Positions 37,349 through 48,190 of a DNA stretch of 64,000 nucleotides are shown here, piece by piece (the first letter of the stretch is position 1; each line of letters begins with the position of its first letter). The stretch lies in NCBI GenBank assembly GCA_007922225.1, contig ML679962.1, forward strand, positions 31,541,563 through 31,605,562. The letters run 5' to 3'. This stretch comes from Emydura subglobosa. Taxonomy: Eukaryota > Chordata > Testudines > Chelidae. Both the position numbers and the translations under genes were made by a program. The notes beneath the pieces were generated by a model. That model made no database searches. It was not told the origin of the DNA and worked only from the letters and a program-made list of their open reading frames with translations.

Positions 37349-38127
37349 ATCATAGAATCATAGAACTATAGGGTTAGAAGGGACTACAAGGGTCATCTAG
37401 TCTAACCCCCTGCCAAGTTGCAGGATTTGTTGTATTTGAACCATTCAACAAAGATGGTTATCCAGCCTCCTTTTGAAAACCTTCAGTGAAGAAGCTTCCA
37501 CAATCTCCTGAGACAATCTGTTCCATTGTCCTATTTTTCTTATAGTTAGGAATTTTTTCCCTGAGATTTAATCTAAATCTTGTTTGCTGTAGTTTGAACC
37601 CATTGCCTCTTGTCCTGCCCTCTGTGGCAAAAGAGAACAACTTTTCTCCATCTTTTTATAGCAACCTTTCAAGTATTTGAAAACATCTATCATGTCTCCC
37701 TTTAATCTCCATTTTTCCAAACCAAATGTACTCGGTTCCTTCAGCTTTTGCTCATATGGTTTGCATTCCATCCTTTTGAACATCTTTGTTGCTCACCTCT
37801 GGCTCCTTTCCAGTTTCTCTACATCCTTTATATACATCAATGACCAAAACTGGACAGAATACTCCAGCTGAGGCCTAACCAGTGCTGAGTAGATTGGTAC
37901 TATCACCTTCCGTGACTTACACGCTATGCCTCTGTTAATGCAACCAAAAATTGCATGTGCTTTTTTTACAACAGCATCTCATTGTTGACTCATGTTGAGG
38001 TTGTGATGCATCACAATTCCCAGATCCTTCTCAGCAGTGCTGCTGCCAAGCCACTTATTTCCCAGTCTGTATTTGTGCATTTGGTTTTTCTTCCCTAAGT
38101 GTAGTACCTTACATTTGTCTTACATCT
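37349..38127 (-). mobile_element. CR1 LINE 3' end with terminal octamer repeats
   Basis: The left border atcatagaatcatagaacta is the reverse of the CR1 3' tail, with tandem attctatg-type octamers. Minus-strand frames read toward it: CDAVVKKAHAIFGCINRG-like text at the right, then KLERSQRWATKMFKRME, YEQKLKEPSTFGLEKWRLKGDMI and DVFKYLKGC (37568-37783). The last segment is FSFATEGRTRGNGFKLQQTRFRLNLRE (37458-37640). At least one frameshift separates the segments. The copy is 5'-truncated at about 38127, as is usual for CR1, and directly abuts a SINE tail. Confidence 0.93.
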
Positions 38128-38250
38128 TTGGGACAGGCACTCTCTTTTTGTTGTGTGTGTGTACAGCACCTAGCACAATGGCTCTATATCTGTGGTTTCT
38201 AGATGCTAGGGTAACACAAATGATAAATAGTAATAATAATAATAATATAA
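38128..38250 (+). mobile_element. CORE-SINE / L2-type tail
   Basis: Begins with tttgggacaggcactctc, continues with gtacagcacctagcacaatgg and gatgctagggtaacacaaatgataaata, and ends in an (AAT)n run at 38229-38247. Only the tail is present. The head is missing where the CR1 element starts. Confidence 0.75.
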
Positions 38251-39010
38251 TTCTGTCAGAACCAATAAACTTTGCTTAGAAGGCAGATATTACTGTAACG
38301 AGGTAGACTTTATTTACTAGCGAATGGGATTAATATGATAGTAAGAGCTATGGTAAGTATTTGCACAATCCCTCTTTTAATTCATTCGTTTAAGCTGAAG
38401 AGCATTCAGAATAAGGTCTGTAATGTTTCCGGATTGCATTTTATTTCTTAGCAACAAAAAGTAAAAATCCATCAGCTGATAAAATAAGAAGTGCTTCTTT
38501 TCAGAAGAGATTTAATTGCCCACATTTCTTATATGGGAATAACATTTAATTATGACTAGGGGCGGGATGTAATTCTTGTGCATGGCATAATCAGAAGTAG
38601 GTGTTCTCTCTGCAGTGCTCTTCACATAATGGTTTTGATGAAAACAAGTTATTAACAAAATATAATAGGGAAGGTAATACCAGACTGTTTCGTAAAGATA
38701 TGAGTTGACTCGATGCTACCTTATGGCTAGATTCTGATACCTTTACTTACAGTGAGTTGCTCTTTACTCCACAATACAATTATCTTCAGTGGGACTCCTT
38801 CTCCGTGTAACTGCTCATCTATAGCACTAAAAGTTCACACTCTGTTCCTTTCTCACTAAAAATATGCCACAATACATAATAGCTGCAGAACGTGAGACTT
38901 CTCATTTACTTCATTATCGGCTATTCCACTTCTAATTCAGCTGTGGGCAAATACCATTTCCACTAGTTTGGTATTTGATCAAATACTGCTACCCAAATAG
39001 ACTTTTGGCG

Positions 39011-39052
39011 TGAAATCCTGGCCCCGTTGATTTCAGTGGGGCCAAGATTTCA
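39011..39052. repeat. Short near-perfect palindrome (gaaatcctggcccc)
   Basis: gaaatcctggcccc at the left pairs with ggggccaagatttc at the right at 13 of 14 positions, around gttgatttcagt. This is the core of a well-known-looking sauropsid repeat (…gaaatcctggccccattgaagtcaatgg…) that I recall, here shortened. Confidence 0.6.
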
Positions 39053-39497
39053 TTCTTGGTGCATTCTACATTCATGCTCTGTTGGGGAAGCTGGCTGAGC
39101 TTCATAGCGTGCAAGCCTAATCATTCTAATTTTTTTCTTCAGTTTGATTTTTCATTAAAATACACTACAAAATAAAAGGAGACAAACTCTGTTAGTGCAG
39201 CATTAAAGAAGCACCGTTAAACCTCCAAAGGAGAAAATTCAAAAAGCTATACCCGAGCTGTTCATAAACTTAGGTGTACCCCTTCCTTTGAATTTCAATG
39301 AAATGAGCATACCTAACATCTGTAGACTCCTTTGAAAATCTCACTCCCAACATTCCAACAGCAGCATGGACTTGGCTGCATTCCACATAGACAGTGTTTT
39401 CTATTCCTATTTTTCTTGTAAGCTTAATGAATTACTCTTTATATCCCAAAATGTATACAGTAAAACATGTAGGCTGTGAGCATGCGATACATACTTA

Positions 39498-39604
39498 GGC
39501 CCCACGCCTGCAGAGACTTACACATATGCTTAACTTGACTCACATGAGCGCTCCAGGGAACTACTCAAGAGTAAAGTTAAGTGCAACATTACAGGATCAG
39601 GGCC
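39498..39604. repeat. Palindromic repeat (ggccc..cctgcagagacttac family)
   Basis: The left arm ggccccacgcctgcagagacttacacatatgcttaacttgactcacatgag is matched by the right arm ctactcaagagtaaagttaagtgcaacattacaggatcagggcc. The words gcttaacttgact and gagtaaagttaagtgc pair well. It is a small non-autonomous element with about 45-base arms, decayed to roughly three-quarters identity by eye. Confidence 0.65.
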
Positions 39605-41136
39605 TTACACTGTAAGAACCTCTATGTAAGGATCATCTTTTTGTTATGAGTTTGTAAAGTGATTAATACAATGGGGCCCTAACTGCTGTTTTTGGCACTA
39701 CTACAATGCGAATCCAACAATAGTGAATATTTAATGATGCTTTTTGCAATTTTTTAACTATGTAACCTGCATGAACACAGGCTTTTTGCATTTAATATCT
39801 TCCATAATTCTCTTCTGTGTTAAAAAATATTTTCTCATTCTGTCTGTTATTTGTCAAACTCGTTTCTCCCTCCCCCCCAGCTAAGCTCGCTTATCCTGAA
39901 TGGGATTCTGAAATTGATCTCTTCGTTATTTACAACTCCTTTACTGCTTTTGTCAAGTCATTCATTTCTGGTCTATTCCCCATGACATGATACCCAGACT
40001 ATGAAAACATTGATTTGTAACCAAGTTATGTGCTTAATTATATGGAAACTTTCCATTGTTCGCTTTTGTCTATTTGAGGAACACCAAGATTCTAGAGGAT
40101 TATGAGGTCAAGACTAAATCATAGGAAATAGAAAATAGAGGCGTTAAGTGCCTTGGCTCAGAGTGAAAGATGCTTCTCTGGAGTCTAGGAAATAAATTGG
40201 ATCTAAAGGTGTTTTGAAGTATTGTATGGTAGATTCAGACACAGAGAATTCCCATGCCAGTGTCTGCATATAGCAATGTTAGATTTTTCCTTTTGAAAGC
40301 CTTTCAAGTAGTGTTTCACATTTTCTTTCCAACTATAGTGATAGGGGTTCTAAATCTGTGAAAACAAACAAAAACAGCACAACATCAGTGGTAGAGATAA
40401 TGACTTAACGTGTGCTGCAATTGCAATATTTGTGGATTTACGTACTGGGACACTTGCAAGGGGTGAATGGCTTATTTCCCTAATTTAAATGTGATAGTTG
40501 ACCTTTTAAAATGATCTGGCAGGCTGATCTTACATATGCTTCCATCACAACATCTGAGCACTGTAATGGTACGATAAAATAAGAACAAAATTTTCAACAA
40601 AACTCAAGCCAATCCCTAATTGGAATCTTTCTTGTTAGGAAGCACTAAAGTTCTATATGAGAGGTTGTAGATGGGATGCATTCATGACTATGCTTTCCTT
40701 AAAACGCTTTCCCTTTATTTCCAGTTAATAAAGAATTTGACAAGGTGTCAGGACTTGATATCCATAACTCATCTGGGAACATGGGGGTGTGGATAGTCAA
40801 TTGTTTCTATCTGTAGCATGAAAGGTATCTGCAGAAGAGCTTGTATCACCACAGTTCACTTGTATGCAAGCCGGTGTTACTGTCACAGACACTGGTTTGT
40901 GAAAGCCCTGAAAGAATTTGGCAGTAGGTGGAGGCCAAGTAGAAGAGAGGAAGCTATTTACGTACAAATAGTTGGGTAATCTGTAACAAGGGGGAAAGAG
41001 AGAGAGAATAAAGGACAGTGATAAAAAGTTTAAAGATACTTAATTTTTTAAAAACAGATTAATTTGAAAACATTAATTTTTCAGCTAGTAGACACTCTTA
41101 AATGACATGTCATGAAATGAATCTTTACTATTGTTG

Positions 41137-41205
41137 AAGAGTTCCAGAGGGGTAGCCGTGTTAGTCTGTATACAGCAAAAACAACGAGAGTTCTGTAGCA
41201 AAGTG
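41137..41205 (+). mobile_element. Piece of the aggggtagccgtgttagtctgta repeat
   Basis: The text ttccagaggggtagccgtgttagtctgtatacagcaaaaacaacgagagttctgtagca is the start of the same element whose hairpin form lies at 1534-1701 (there on the other strand). Here it stops soon after the ctgtagca word, so the copy is truncated. Confidence 0.75.
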
Positions 41206-41501
41206 GGGGATGTGGGGAGTCCACTGGGTTTCTTACACTATCCAAAGAGACCTCGGCAAGGCACAGGTGCTAACCCTGAGTGACATTACATTCACAGGGC
41301 TGCTGACAATAAAGCGTTTCTTGTGTTCAGTGGAGCATGTCTTCATTGTATTCAGTCTCATGTTGAGCAGTTGTAAGAGGTATTGAGGACACATTGTACT
41401 ATATTACTACTTCCACTGGTCTACCTGGAAGGAACTGGTCTCCCCCTTTGGAAACATTAATTCCCTATTGATCACTCAAATTACAGTCTTTTCTTGTATG
41501 T
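41206..41501. other. Short gap between repeats
   Basis: Nothing recognised; sequence may be part of an older repeat. Confidence 0.4.
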
Positions 41502-41640
41502 GAACATAGGATTTGCCATTCTGGGTCAGAGTATTGGTCCATTGTATCCAGCATCCTTCCTCAAGCAGTGGCAATGTCCGATGCTTCAGAGGAAGGTGTC
41601 AACACCCCTAGCAGTTAGGAGAGTGGGAAGGCAACAAAGG
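41502..41640 (-). mobile_element. CR1 3' untranslated fragment
   Basis: The plus strand reads gaacataggatttgccattctgggtcagagtattggtccattg ... ccagcatccttcctcaagcagtggcaatgtc. This is the reverse of the same CR1 3' tail that starts the element at 13241. Only the last ~140 bases remain. It lies directly left of the second hAT-like MITE. Confidence 0.8.
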
Positions 41641-41659
41641 AAAAGAGAGAGCTGATTAC

Positions 41660-42001
41660 TAAGGTTAAGATTCTGTCACGGGTATTTTTAGTAAAAGTCA
41701 GGGACAGGTCGCTGGCAATAAACAAAAATTTATTTTTGGAGGAGGGAGGAAAACAGCTGCTAGGGCTTGCTGCTGCTCCGGCGGGCTGGCTGCCAATCAG
41801 CTGTTGGGTGGCCCGGGGCTAGCCACTTATCTGCTGTTGCATGGCTGCTGTTCCATTCCCCCAGTGCTCACTGCTTATCAGCTGGTTGGTGGCAGCCCAG
41901 GGGCTGACAGTCACTCTAGCTCTGCGCCAGAAATCCTGGCGGTCCCAGAATGTCAGGGAATTCATGAACTCGGTGACCTCCGTGACCGAATCGTTTCCTT
42001 A
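41660..42001 (+). mobile_element. hAT-like MITE, copy 2
   Basis: The left end is taaggttaagattctgtcacgg. The right end, read inward, is taaggaaacgattcggtcacgg: inverted termini of about 22 bases. The next inner text (tatttttagtaaaagtcagggacaggtc) matches the right end of copy 1 in reverse, proving the same family in opposite orientation. The GC-rich middle is unrelated or strongly diverged. The target duplication is unclear: ctgattac against ctaacgac agree at only 5 of 8 positions, whereas a shifted TTACTAA occurs exactly on both sides. Confidence 0.75.
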
Positions 42002-42085
42002 CTAACGACATATCTGAAATATATACTTGTTGAGCTTGTCTTGCCTTAACTTGGGCCAGCCCATTTCAGCTAGGTCAGCCATACA

Positions 42086-42222
42086 GGCTGAATTCACTTC
42101 CAAAGTGAATTAAGCCAAATTTCCACACAGGGATTTGAAGTGGTTAACTAATCCACTTCAAATTCATACCTATAATTAATCTGAACTAACTTTCCTGGTC
42201 GTCCCCGTGTGGACAAGCTCTC
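42086..42222. mobile_element. Small MITE with nested hairpins
   Basis: Three inverted pairs lie inside about 130 bases: aattcactt/aagtgaatt (42090-42110), tgaagtgg/ccacttca around ttaactaat, and tttccacacaggga (about 42119-42132) against tccccgtgtggacaa (about 42202-42216). The tgtggacaagct right end is the type of terminus I recall for turtle 'gtgtagacaagcc' MITEs. Non-coding. Confidence 0.5.
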
Positions 42223-42392
42223 TGAAATGATCAAAACGAAACATTTCAGTTGACCTGAACTGAGATACTTTTTTAGTTTGTTCATAAAAATTTTCAAGAT
42301 TTCAGCTTTCTGTCTCAAATTGGGCCAAGAAAATGTTGTGAAGCCCTAAAAATTCCCACAGGATGGTAATATCATTTTCTGTCCAGCCCTAT
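42215..42392. repeat. A/T-rich dispersed repeat, second copy
   Basis: Words such as tctgaaatgatcaaaacgaaacatttcag, tcataaaaattttcaagatt and cattttctgtccagccct match the vocabulary of 26930-27215. The border with the MITE to the left overlaps by a few bases and is uncertain. Confidence 0.45.
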
Positions 42393-42441
42393 ATGTAGCT
42401 CCTTGAAGACTTAGTTATGCCTATAAGTAATGCTCTGGAGT

Positions 42442-43110
42442 GATTCATAGACTCTAAGGTCAGAAGGGACCAATATGATCATCTAGTCTGACCTCCTCCT
42501 GCACAACGCAGGCCGCAGAACCTCACCCATCCACTCCTGTAATAGACCCCTGACCTATGACTGAGTTATTAAAGTCCTCAAATCATGGTTTAAAGTCATT
42601 AAGGTACATAGAATCCACCAGCAAGTGAGTCGTGCCACGTGCTACAGAGGAAGGCGAAAACCCCCCAGAGCCTTTGCCAATTTGCCCTGGGGGAAAATTT
42701 CTTCCCGACCCCAAATATGGCGATCAGTTAAACCCTGAGCATGCGGGTAAGACTCACCAGCCAGACACCCATGAAAGAATTCTCTGCAGTAACTCAGAAC
42801 TCACCCCATCTAACATCCCTTCACAGGCCACAGGCCATATCTACCACCAGTAGTCAAAGATCAGTCAATTGTTGAACGAGGCTGTCCCATCATATCATCC
42901 CCCCCTATACATTTATCAAGCTCAGTTTTGAAGCCAGCTAGGCTTTTTGCCCCCACTGCTCCCCTTGGAAGGCTATTCCAGAACTTCACCCCTCTGATGG
43001 TTAGAAACCTGCATCTAATTTCAAGTATAAACTTCCTGACGGCCAGTTTATATCCATTAGTTCTTGTGTCCACATTGGCTGCAACAAATTCAGATTCTGT
43101 ACATGTATTT
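42442..43110 (-). mobile_element. CR1 LINE 3' end, another subfamily
   Basis: The left end gattcatagactctaaggtcagaagggaccaatatgatcatctag is the reversed CR1 3' terminus. At the right, a minus-strand frame (42861-43130) reads NGYKLAVRKFILEIRCRFLTIRGVKFWNSLP followed by AKSLAGFKTELDKC. This is the CR1 ORF2 C terminus (normally FLTIRAV.FWNSLP..V..A.SL..FK..LD). Between them is a longer 3' untranslated part (ccccccagagcctttgccaatttgccctgggg) than in the 37.3-kb copy, so the two belong to different CR1 lineages. The copy is 5'-truncated. Confidence 0.93.
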
Positions 43111-43294
43111 TGTTTGGTCATACATACCAAATACTTAGCCTTGCATTTAGTGACTGAAACAGTCAGTCTGGCTCAAACTTCTATTTAAGCATCTGCTAGG
43201 CAGAAATAGATGGGTTCTGTGACATCTGACTGAGTATAACTGAATGGGATCAGTATATTAACCAACCGGTCTTCAGTAGCAGCAATATGTAGTG

Positions 43295-43412
43295 TACAAA
43301 CTCATCAGGACAGGTACCAGCTGCTACTCTGTACAACACCTAGAGCAATGGGCCCATGCAAGTCTGGTCCTTAGGCACTACTATAATAACCATGATTAAT
43401 AACAATATTATT
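43295..43412 (+). mobile_element. CORE-SINE / L2-type tail
   Basis: Reads aggacaggtaccagctgctactctgtacaacacctagagcaatgggccc ... tccttaggcactactataataaccatgattaataac. It is the same tail type as 38128-38250, more diverged, with the head missing. Confidence 0.6.
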
Positions 43413-44690
43413 CTGAACTATCGAAGAAGGTGTCAGACGCCATTTTGTATTTTTCTGATTGTATTCCTATCAGCAGTTTCACCCTGGGATACCCTGGTCC
43501 ATGTACCCAATTTATTGGAGATTGCGCCAGACCTAGGCGGTGCATTTAATGTGGTGAGTGTTCATCATCATTTTATTTTCTGCAGAGGTAAAAGATTTCA
43601 GAATAGCACCGTATGTGAGAAAGTAAGCAGTAAAAAGCAGGGCCTAGCAACAGCTGGAGTTTGTTGACCATCCTGCATATAAAGCTATCCTGAAATCTTG
43701 TGTTTTTAATTCTGTCTCAGCTAGTCTCCTCCCCCCCGCCCCGTGTTCCTAGATAGATCACATACCTTGTCACATCCTCTCTTTTTCAACTTTATTTATA
43801 GTTGAATTTAGTTGGTGTATCCTGTTGTGTGGGTTAAGGAATTTTAATATGCTTTATATGTAGATTGCAGAATAAAGGTACTGAGGTATATTTTTTAGGC
43901 ACTTGCCAAAATCAGGGTGAGCTAGAGAGGCAACCTCTGTGCTGTTTGAGCCTGTAAACAGACAGAGGAAAGAGAGAGTGGACCACAGACCCAGCATTTG
44001 AACTGAACACACTTGAATGATTATGCTGTGATTTTTTGACTCAGGAGTTTGTGGAGGTTTTGTGAACCTGATGAATTTATTGACTTTTCTGGAGATCAAG
44101 TCCTAAAGTTTGTTGCTTATTTTCTCTGTATTATTTTCTCCTCCTCTTCCAAAAATCGTCCTCTGGAAAGAAATCCCATTACTTTTCAGAAAGATTTTAG
44201 GATAATGTAACTTGCTTCTCTTGGGAATCTCCTCCTCCCTCCAGTCATGTGTATCTATTTGTATAATGTGGTGGTTGTGAAACATATGACACTTTGGGGT
44301 GGCTCACAGAGCACGTTCTGTTACCGAAGCATCTTGTCATCCTTTTAGAAATTGCACTACCTGCCTTAGCCCAGGACTCTTGTGAGGGTTTATAGTGTTT
44401 TTTAACACACTAAACTGAGCCGTAACCCCACCCTCTACCCCTTAACACCACCTACAATGGAATGTAAAACTGCATTATACTGTTCAGCCACCAGAGGGCA
44501 CAGTGTGTAAAATACCTTATTTGAGCTAACCTGAGGCATGTCTGGCAAAAGATCTTATGATGAACTCATCTGGTGTCTATAAGCAAGATCTGTGACCAGT
44601 CCATATCTGGTGCAAATGGCATGGCGCCACCACTTTCTGAATCCTGTGTAGCTGCCTCATTTCTTTCTTTGTCAGGTATTTGCTTGGTGT
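43413..44690. other. Non-coding stretch, no gene recognised
   Basis: A poly-C/G run lies at about 43733-43743. The words ttcagccaccagagggcacagtg at 44490 look like part of an old repeat. The frames here are short and featureless. Confidence 0.4.
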
Positions 44691-44800
44691 AAATTCAGTC
44701 ATAATCAAATTTGTGGGTGACACCAAGATCAGATCGGTAGTAAACACACAGAACGGCATCACCAAATTACCAGGTGACCTGGAGGTACGAGAATAGTGGA
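44691..44800 (+). mobile_element. CR1-like RT palm fragment (only plus-strand CR1 piece)
   Basis: Plus-strand translation gives IIKFVGDTKIRSVVNTQNGITKLPGDLE. This matches the CR1 catalytic palm (consensus of the type KFADDTKIG.VV...), with the FADD box changed to FVGD. About 100 bases are recognisable. No RT thumb follows. Opposite orientation to the other five CR1 pieces. Confidence 0.65.
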
Positions 44801-44829
44801 CGGAGGGGGGAGGGCTGTATGCGTTAAGG

Positions 44830-45258
44830 AGCATCTAGGGAGATGAAATAAGCCTTGTGGTTACAAAAGTGCACATCCACGCCAATCACAGGAACATGGC
44901 TTTATTTTCATCTGGTCCCTTTAATGTTACTTCTGGTTGCTGGCTGGCCAGGTGCCCAGCCAGCGATGAGCCTCCCCATGCTGGTGGGGGCCCAGAGCCA
45001 GCGTCCACCGCCTCCATTATCCACCATCCACAAGGGATGGGAAGAAGCGGGGCCACATGGGGCGTGCAGTGGCGACTGTGCCAGGGAAGGTGTAGCTTCT
45101 TACGCAGGTAAGAGTCATTGATTATTATTATTTATGTAATTTAGTGTTGTTATCATCATTATATGTGTTGTTTATGGCTGGTGAGGGGAGGGGTGTTTTA
45201 CCTAGTGTTCACTAGTGGGGTTTTCACTCAGAAAGGTTGGGAACCACTGCTTTAACTG
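44830..45258. mobile_element. Possible hAT (Charlie-like) non-autonomous element
   Basis: The right end reads gaaaggttgggaaccactgctttaac. This matches the terminal aaggttgagaaccactg phrase characteristic of hAT-Charlie-type elements. A matching left terminus (cagtggttctcaacctt) was not found, so the left border is a guess. The middle is GC-rich (44940-45110), then AT-rich with att repeats. The plus-strand frames at 44855-45121 have no known motif. Confidence 0.4.
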
Positions 45259-47595
45259 AAGAGCTTTCAGTCTAAATAGACAGCTTACAATTAAGGGATG
45301 GGAGAAGAGATGGAAACAATAAGGCTACCTGATGGGAATATCCAAGAGAGAGCTTTCAGCCAGGAAGGACAGGGGCCCACTGGACAGAAGAAATCTCTCT
45401 CCTTCCCCACACTCCCAAGACAAAGGGAAGGGGTGGAGTTGGGAATGCGCTGCTGTTGTGCTCTGCCACGCACCTTCTCTTATGTCTGTTAGAGATTGTG
45501 ATGAACTCCGTCTGGATGAGACTGAAGTGAAGCCAGCAGGTTGGGGGAAGCACACAAAAGATAGGGTGAGTGGAGCTAGTCAGACCCTTTCCCAGGCCAT
45601 CCTGAAAATCAGTCAGGTCAGCACCATGAATTAACTCTCACATAAAACAGTGTCAGGATTAAGCTTCTATCTTCTTTTCTGTTATTTCTCCCACTCCCTA
45701 GCAGTTTTTATAATCTTTGTTGAAGAATCAAATGCTGAATGAACCAATAGCCTGACCCAGTACAGAAAAGAGTTTCCTGCCATCTCAGCATTAGTATTAT
45801 TCTCAGAACTTGTGATTTCTTTCCCCAGTGTTTAGAATGTGTAGCTATCTCTTGCTTCCCAATGCCAAACACTTATTAGAGTAAACTAAAATGACTTCAC
45901 ACATCTGTTAGCTAGAGTATTGTCATCAAAATCCTGTGCTGGCATTGCATTTGATTTTAGGAATGCACCAGAATAATAGCCAAAGAGTGAAAGTGTTGGC
46001 AAGCGTTATTACTATTATAAAACAAACTGGAAAAACCTTAAGGCTATGTTTGGATCCAAGCTCTCCCTCAGTTGGTCCATTTCCACATTCCCCAAAGGTG
46101 GCTTGTGCCTATCTATTACTACCTGGCCCAGAATGCTTTTGTGCAATGGCCAGCCCATGCAGGCAGATAAGGAGACTCGTAATTAAGCACAGAGAAATGC
46201 TGGTTGGTGTGAAATTCACACTGCAGTTTACCGATTAAGCCTTGCTCAATACTCAAATCCTCATTTATGTTAAATGCTGGTTAAGAAGCTTTTCTGCATT
46301 GCTCATGTCCATGATCACCCGGAAGATTGACTAATCCCACCCATGTGTTCTGGGAAGTCCAGCTGCTACAGACAATGCTAAAATCTGTATGTGTAAAATG
46401 TGCGTTAGATGGTATTTTGCAGTCATTTAAAGATGCTTTTTCCCTCTGTCACTAATTCTGTGGTCAAGGATAGGAAAGGAAGAAGGATCTTAGAACAATT
46501 AAGAGATATTGGGACCAGGAGCCCAATATCAGAATAGGATTTTTGCTTTCCCATTCACTTAATAAAGTATAGTAAAAAAAAGCACAATGTCCTTCAAACT
46601 GGTCCACGCTGTTGCAGCTGTATTACTATTTAGTACCTTGCATATAATTGGACATTGGTGCTAGACTTCTAGAATTCAAAAGTACATTGTGCAGCGAACT
46701 GCAGGCTATCGATGGTATCTCAGCCAAGATAATAACTAATGAGAAAAGAAAATTGGGCAAAATAAATTCACTCTCATAACAATGAATGAGATAAGAATGG
46801 AAAACACATAATCCATTAAAAAAAAAAATGAAGGCTGCAAGTGTGTCATCTTTCCTATATAGAAACTGGGGTTGGATTCTCACACAATTCTGTTTTGTTG
46901 CCATGTGTGCGCAACATAGGTCTGCTCCTCTAAGTGCTACTCCAAGTTAATGGATGTGCAGAGCCCTTGATGCATCAGGGCCTACGCTGGGAAAGCACCA
47001 TTCTTTCTTTTTTCATATATCGTGCCTACAGGGATGCCTCTTTTAAGAGAAATGATAACTGGAGGCACATCTTCTGAAAACTCACATCAGTAGAGTTCCC
47101 GCTCTGAACAATTTATCCCCATAGGTGGACTGTTTCACTGGGAAGGTATTCATCTTGTTAACTTAAAATGATCCCTTTTTAAAAAAATACAAGAAGAGGT
47201 ACTCTAGCTGGGCGGGTAGGTTTTCTCCTGTAAAATATTCATTAGATCTCTCTGGGGTTCCTATATTTAAAAGTTTCCTGCTGGTATGACCAATTCTACC
47301 GTTTAACTACGTGAAATATCTTCTGCTTTTCTCCTTCTATCCTCTGTCTTCCTTGTCAATACAGAGAAAAATGCAAACTACTCTAAAGAGAGGGGTTTTG
47401 GCCTAACTTTCCTTTTGTTTTGAAGTCAGCCTGTGTGGTGGTTGCAGCAGGAACGGGGCTTGGGAATTCTTTGGGTGTAATTCTGCACCCCCTGCATATC
47501 CGAAGCACTTCCTGACTTCCATGGGAGTTTGTGGTGAGAAAGGAATGAACAACTAGGTGCTAAAAAAAGGGAACATACAAGAGAATATGCGATAC
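45259..47595. other. Non-coding stretch, no gene recognised
   Basis: Overlapping frames on both strands around 45291-45634 arise because this GC-richer block has few stops; no motif is visible. Sauropsid repeat words occur at 46920-46985 and 47470-47540 (aattctgcaccccctgca, ttccatgggagtt). The rest looks unique. Confidence 0.4.
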
Positions 47596-48190
47596 TGTGA
47601 TGGGGCTAAACCCCCATGACCTACAAGGTAAGGGATAAAAATTAGTCATGTTTCACATTTGCGGGGTGGCTAATTAACTAATTGCTTCCTGGACAGAAAG
47701 GGCCTTATAAGTTAACTGAGGGAGTTCAGTTCTGCAGGGAAGGCCCAGGAGAGAGGAAGTAGGAACTCCTGCCCTTCCTGGGAAAGGTCAGGGTAGGCAG
47801 TCTAAGAAAGGCCACAGAGATAGAATTGGTCCACTGTTGCAGGCCCTGGAAAAACGTGGGTAAGATCTAGGGAAAAGACTGTGGGATAGTCAGGACCATT
47901 CTACAGAGAAAAGGTGTCTGGGTGAGAGAGCCCTGAGATAGGGTTTGTAAGCAGAGAAGAGCAGACGTCAGTAGCCCAAGAGGACAGAAGAGTTCTTCAC
48001 TTTTGTTTGGATGTTTGCTTGGACTTGTTTATAATATCCCGGAAAGGGGTTTGAACTTCGGTGACTTGGATGAGGCATGCAAGACCTGGGGTCAGAGGTA
48101 GGTAGTTTCAGGAGGTGCAAAAGCAACATCACACTCTAACGCAAGGGAATGCCCCAAACGTGCACCGCACAGGTAGACAACATTCAGAAG
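47596..48190 (+). mobile_element. LTR-like repeat A
   Basis: Begins near tgtgatggggctaaacccccatgacctac and runs through purine-rich text (gaaaggcccaggagagaggaag..., gagagagccctgagatagggtttgtaagcagagaag) to ggaaaggggtttgaacttcgg and gcaagggaatgccccaaacgtgc. From memory this is the style of turtle Gypsy-type LTRs. No coding region is seen. Borders are approximate. Confidence 0.45.

Larger units (their letters stand above)
38251..41136. other. Non-coding stretch with palindromic repeats
   Basis: No gene. Remnants of small sauropsid palindromic repeats lie at about 38723-38815 (cagtgagttgctctttactcc ... tcagtgggactcc) and 39270-39335, besides those listed at 39011 and 39498. The remainder looks unique and AT-rich. 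Confidence 0.45.
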
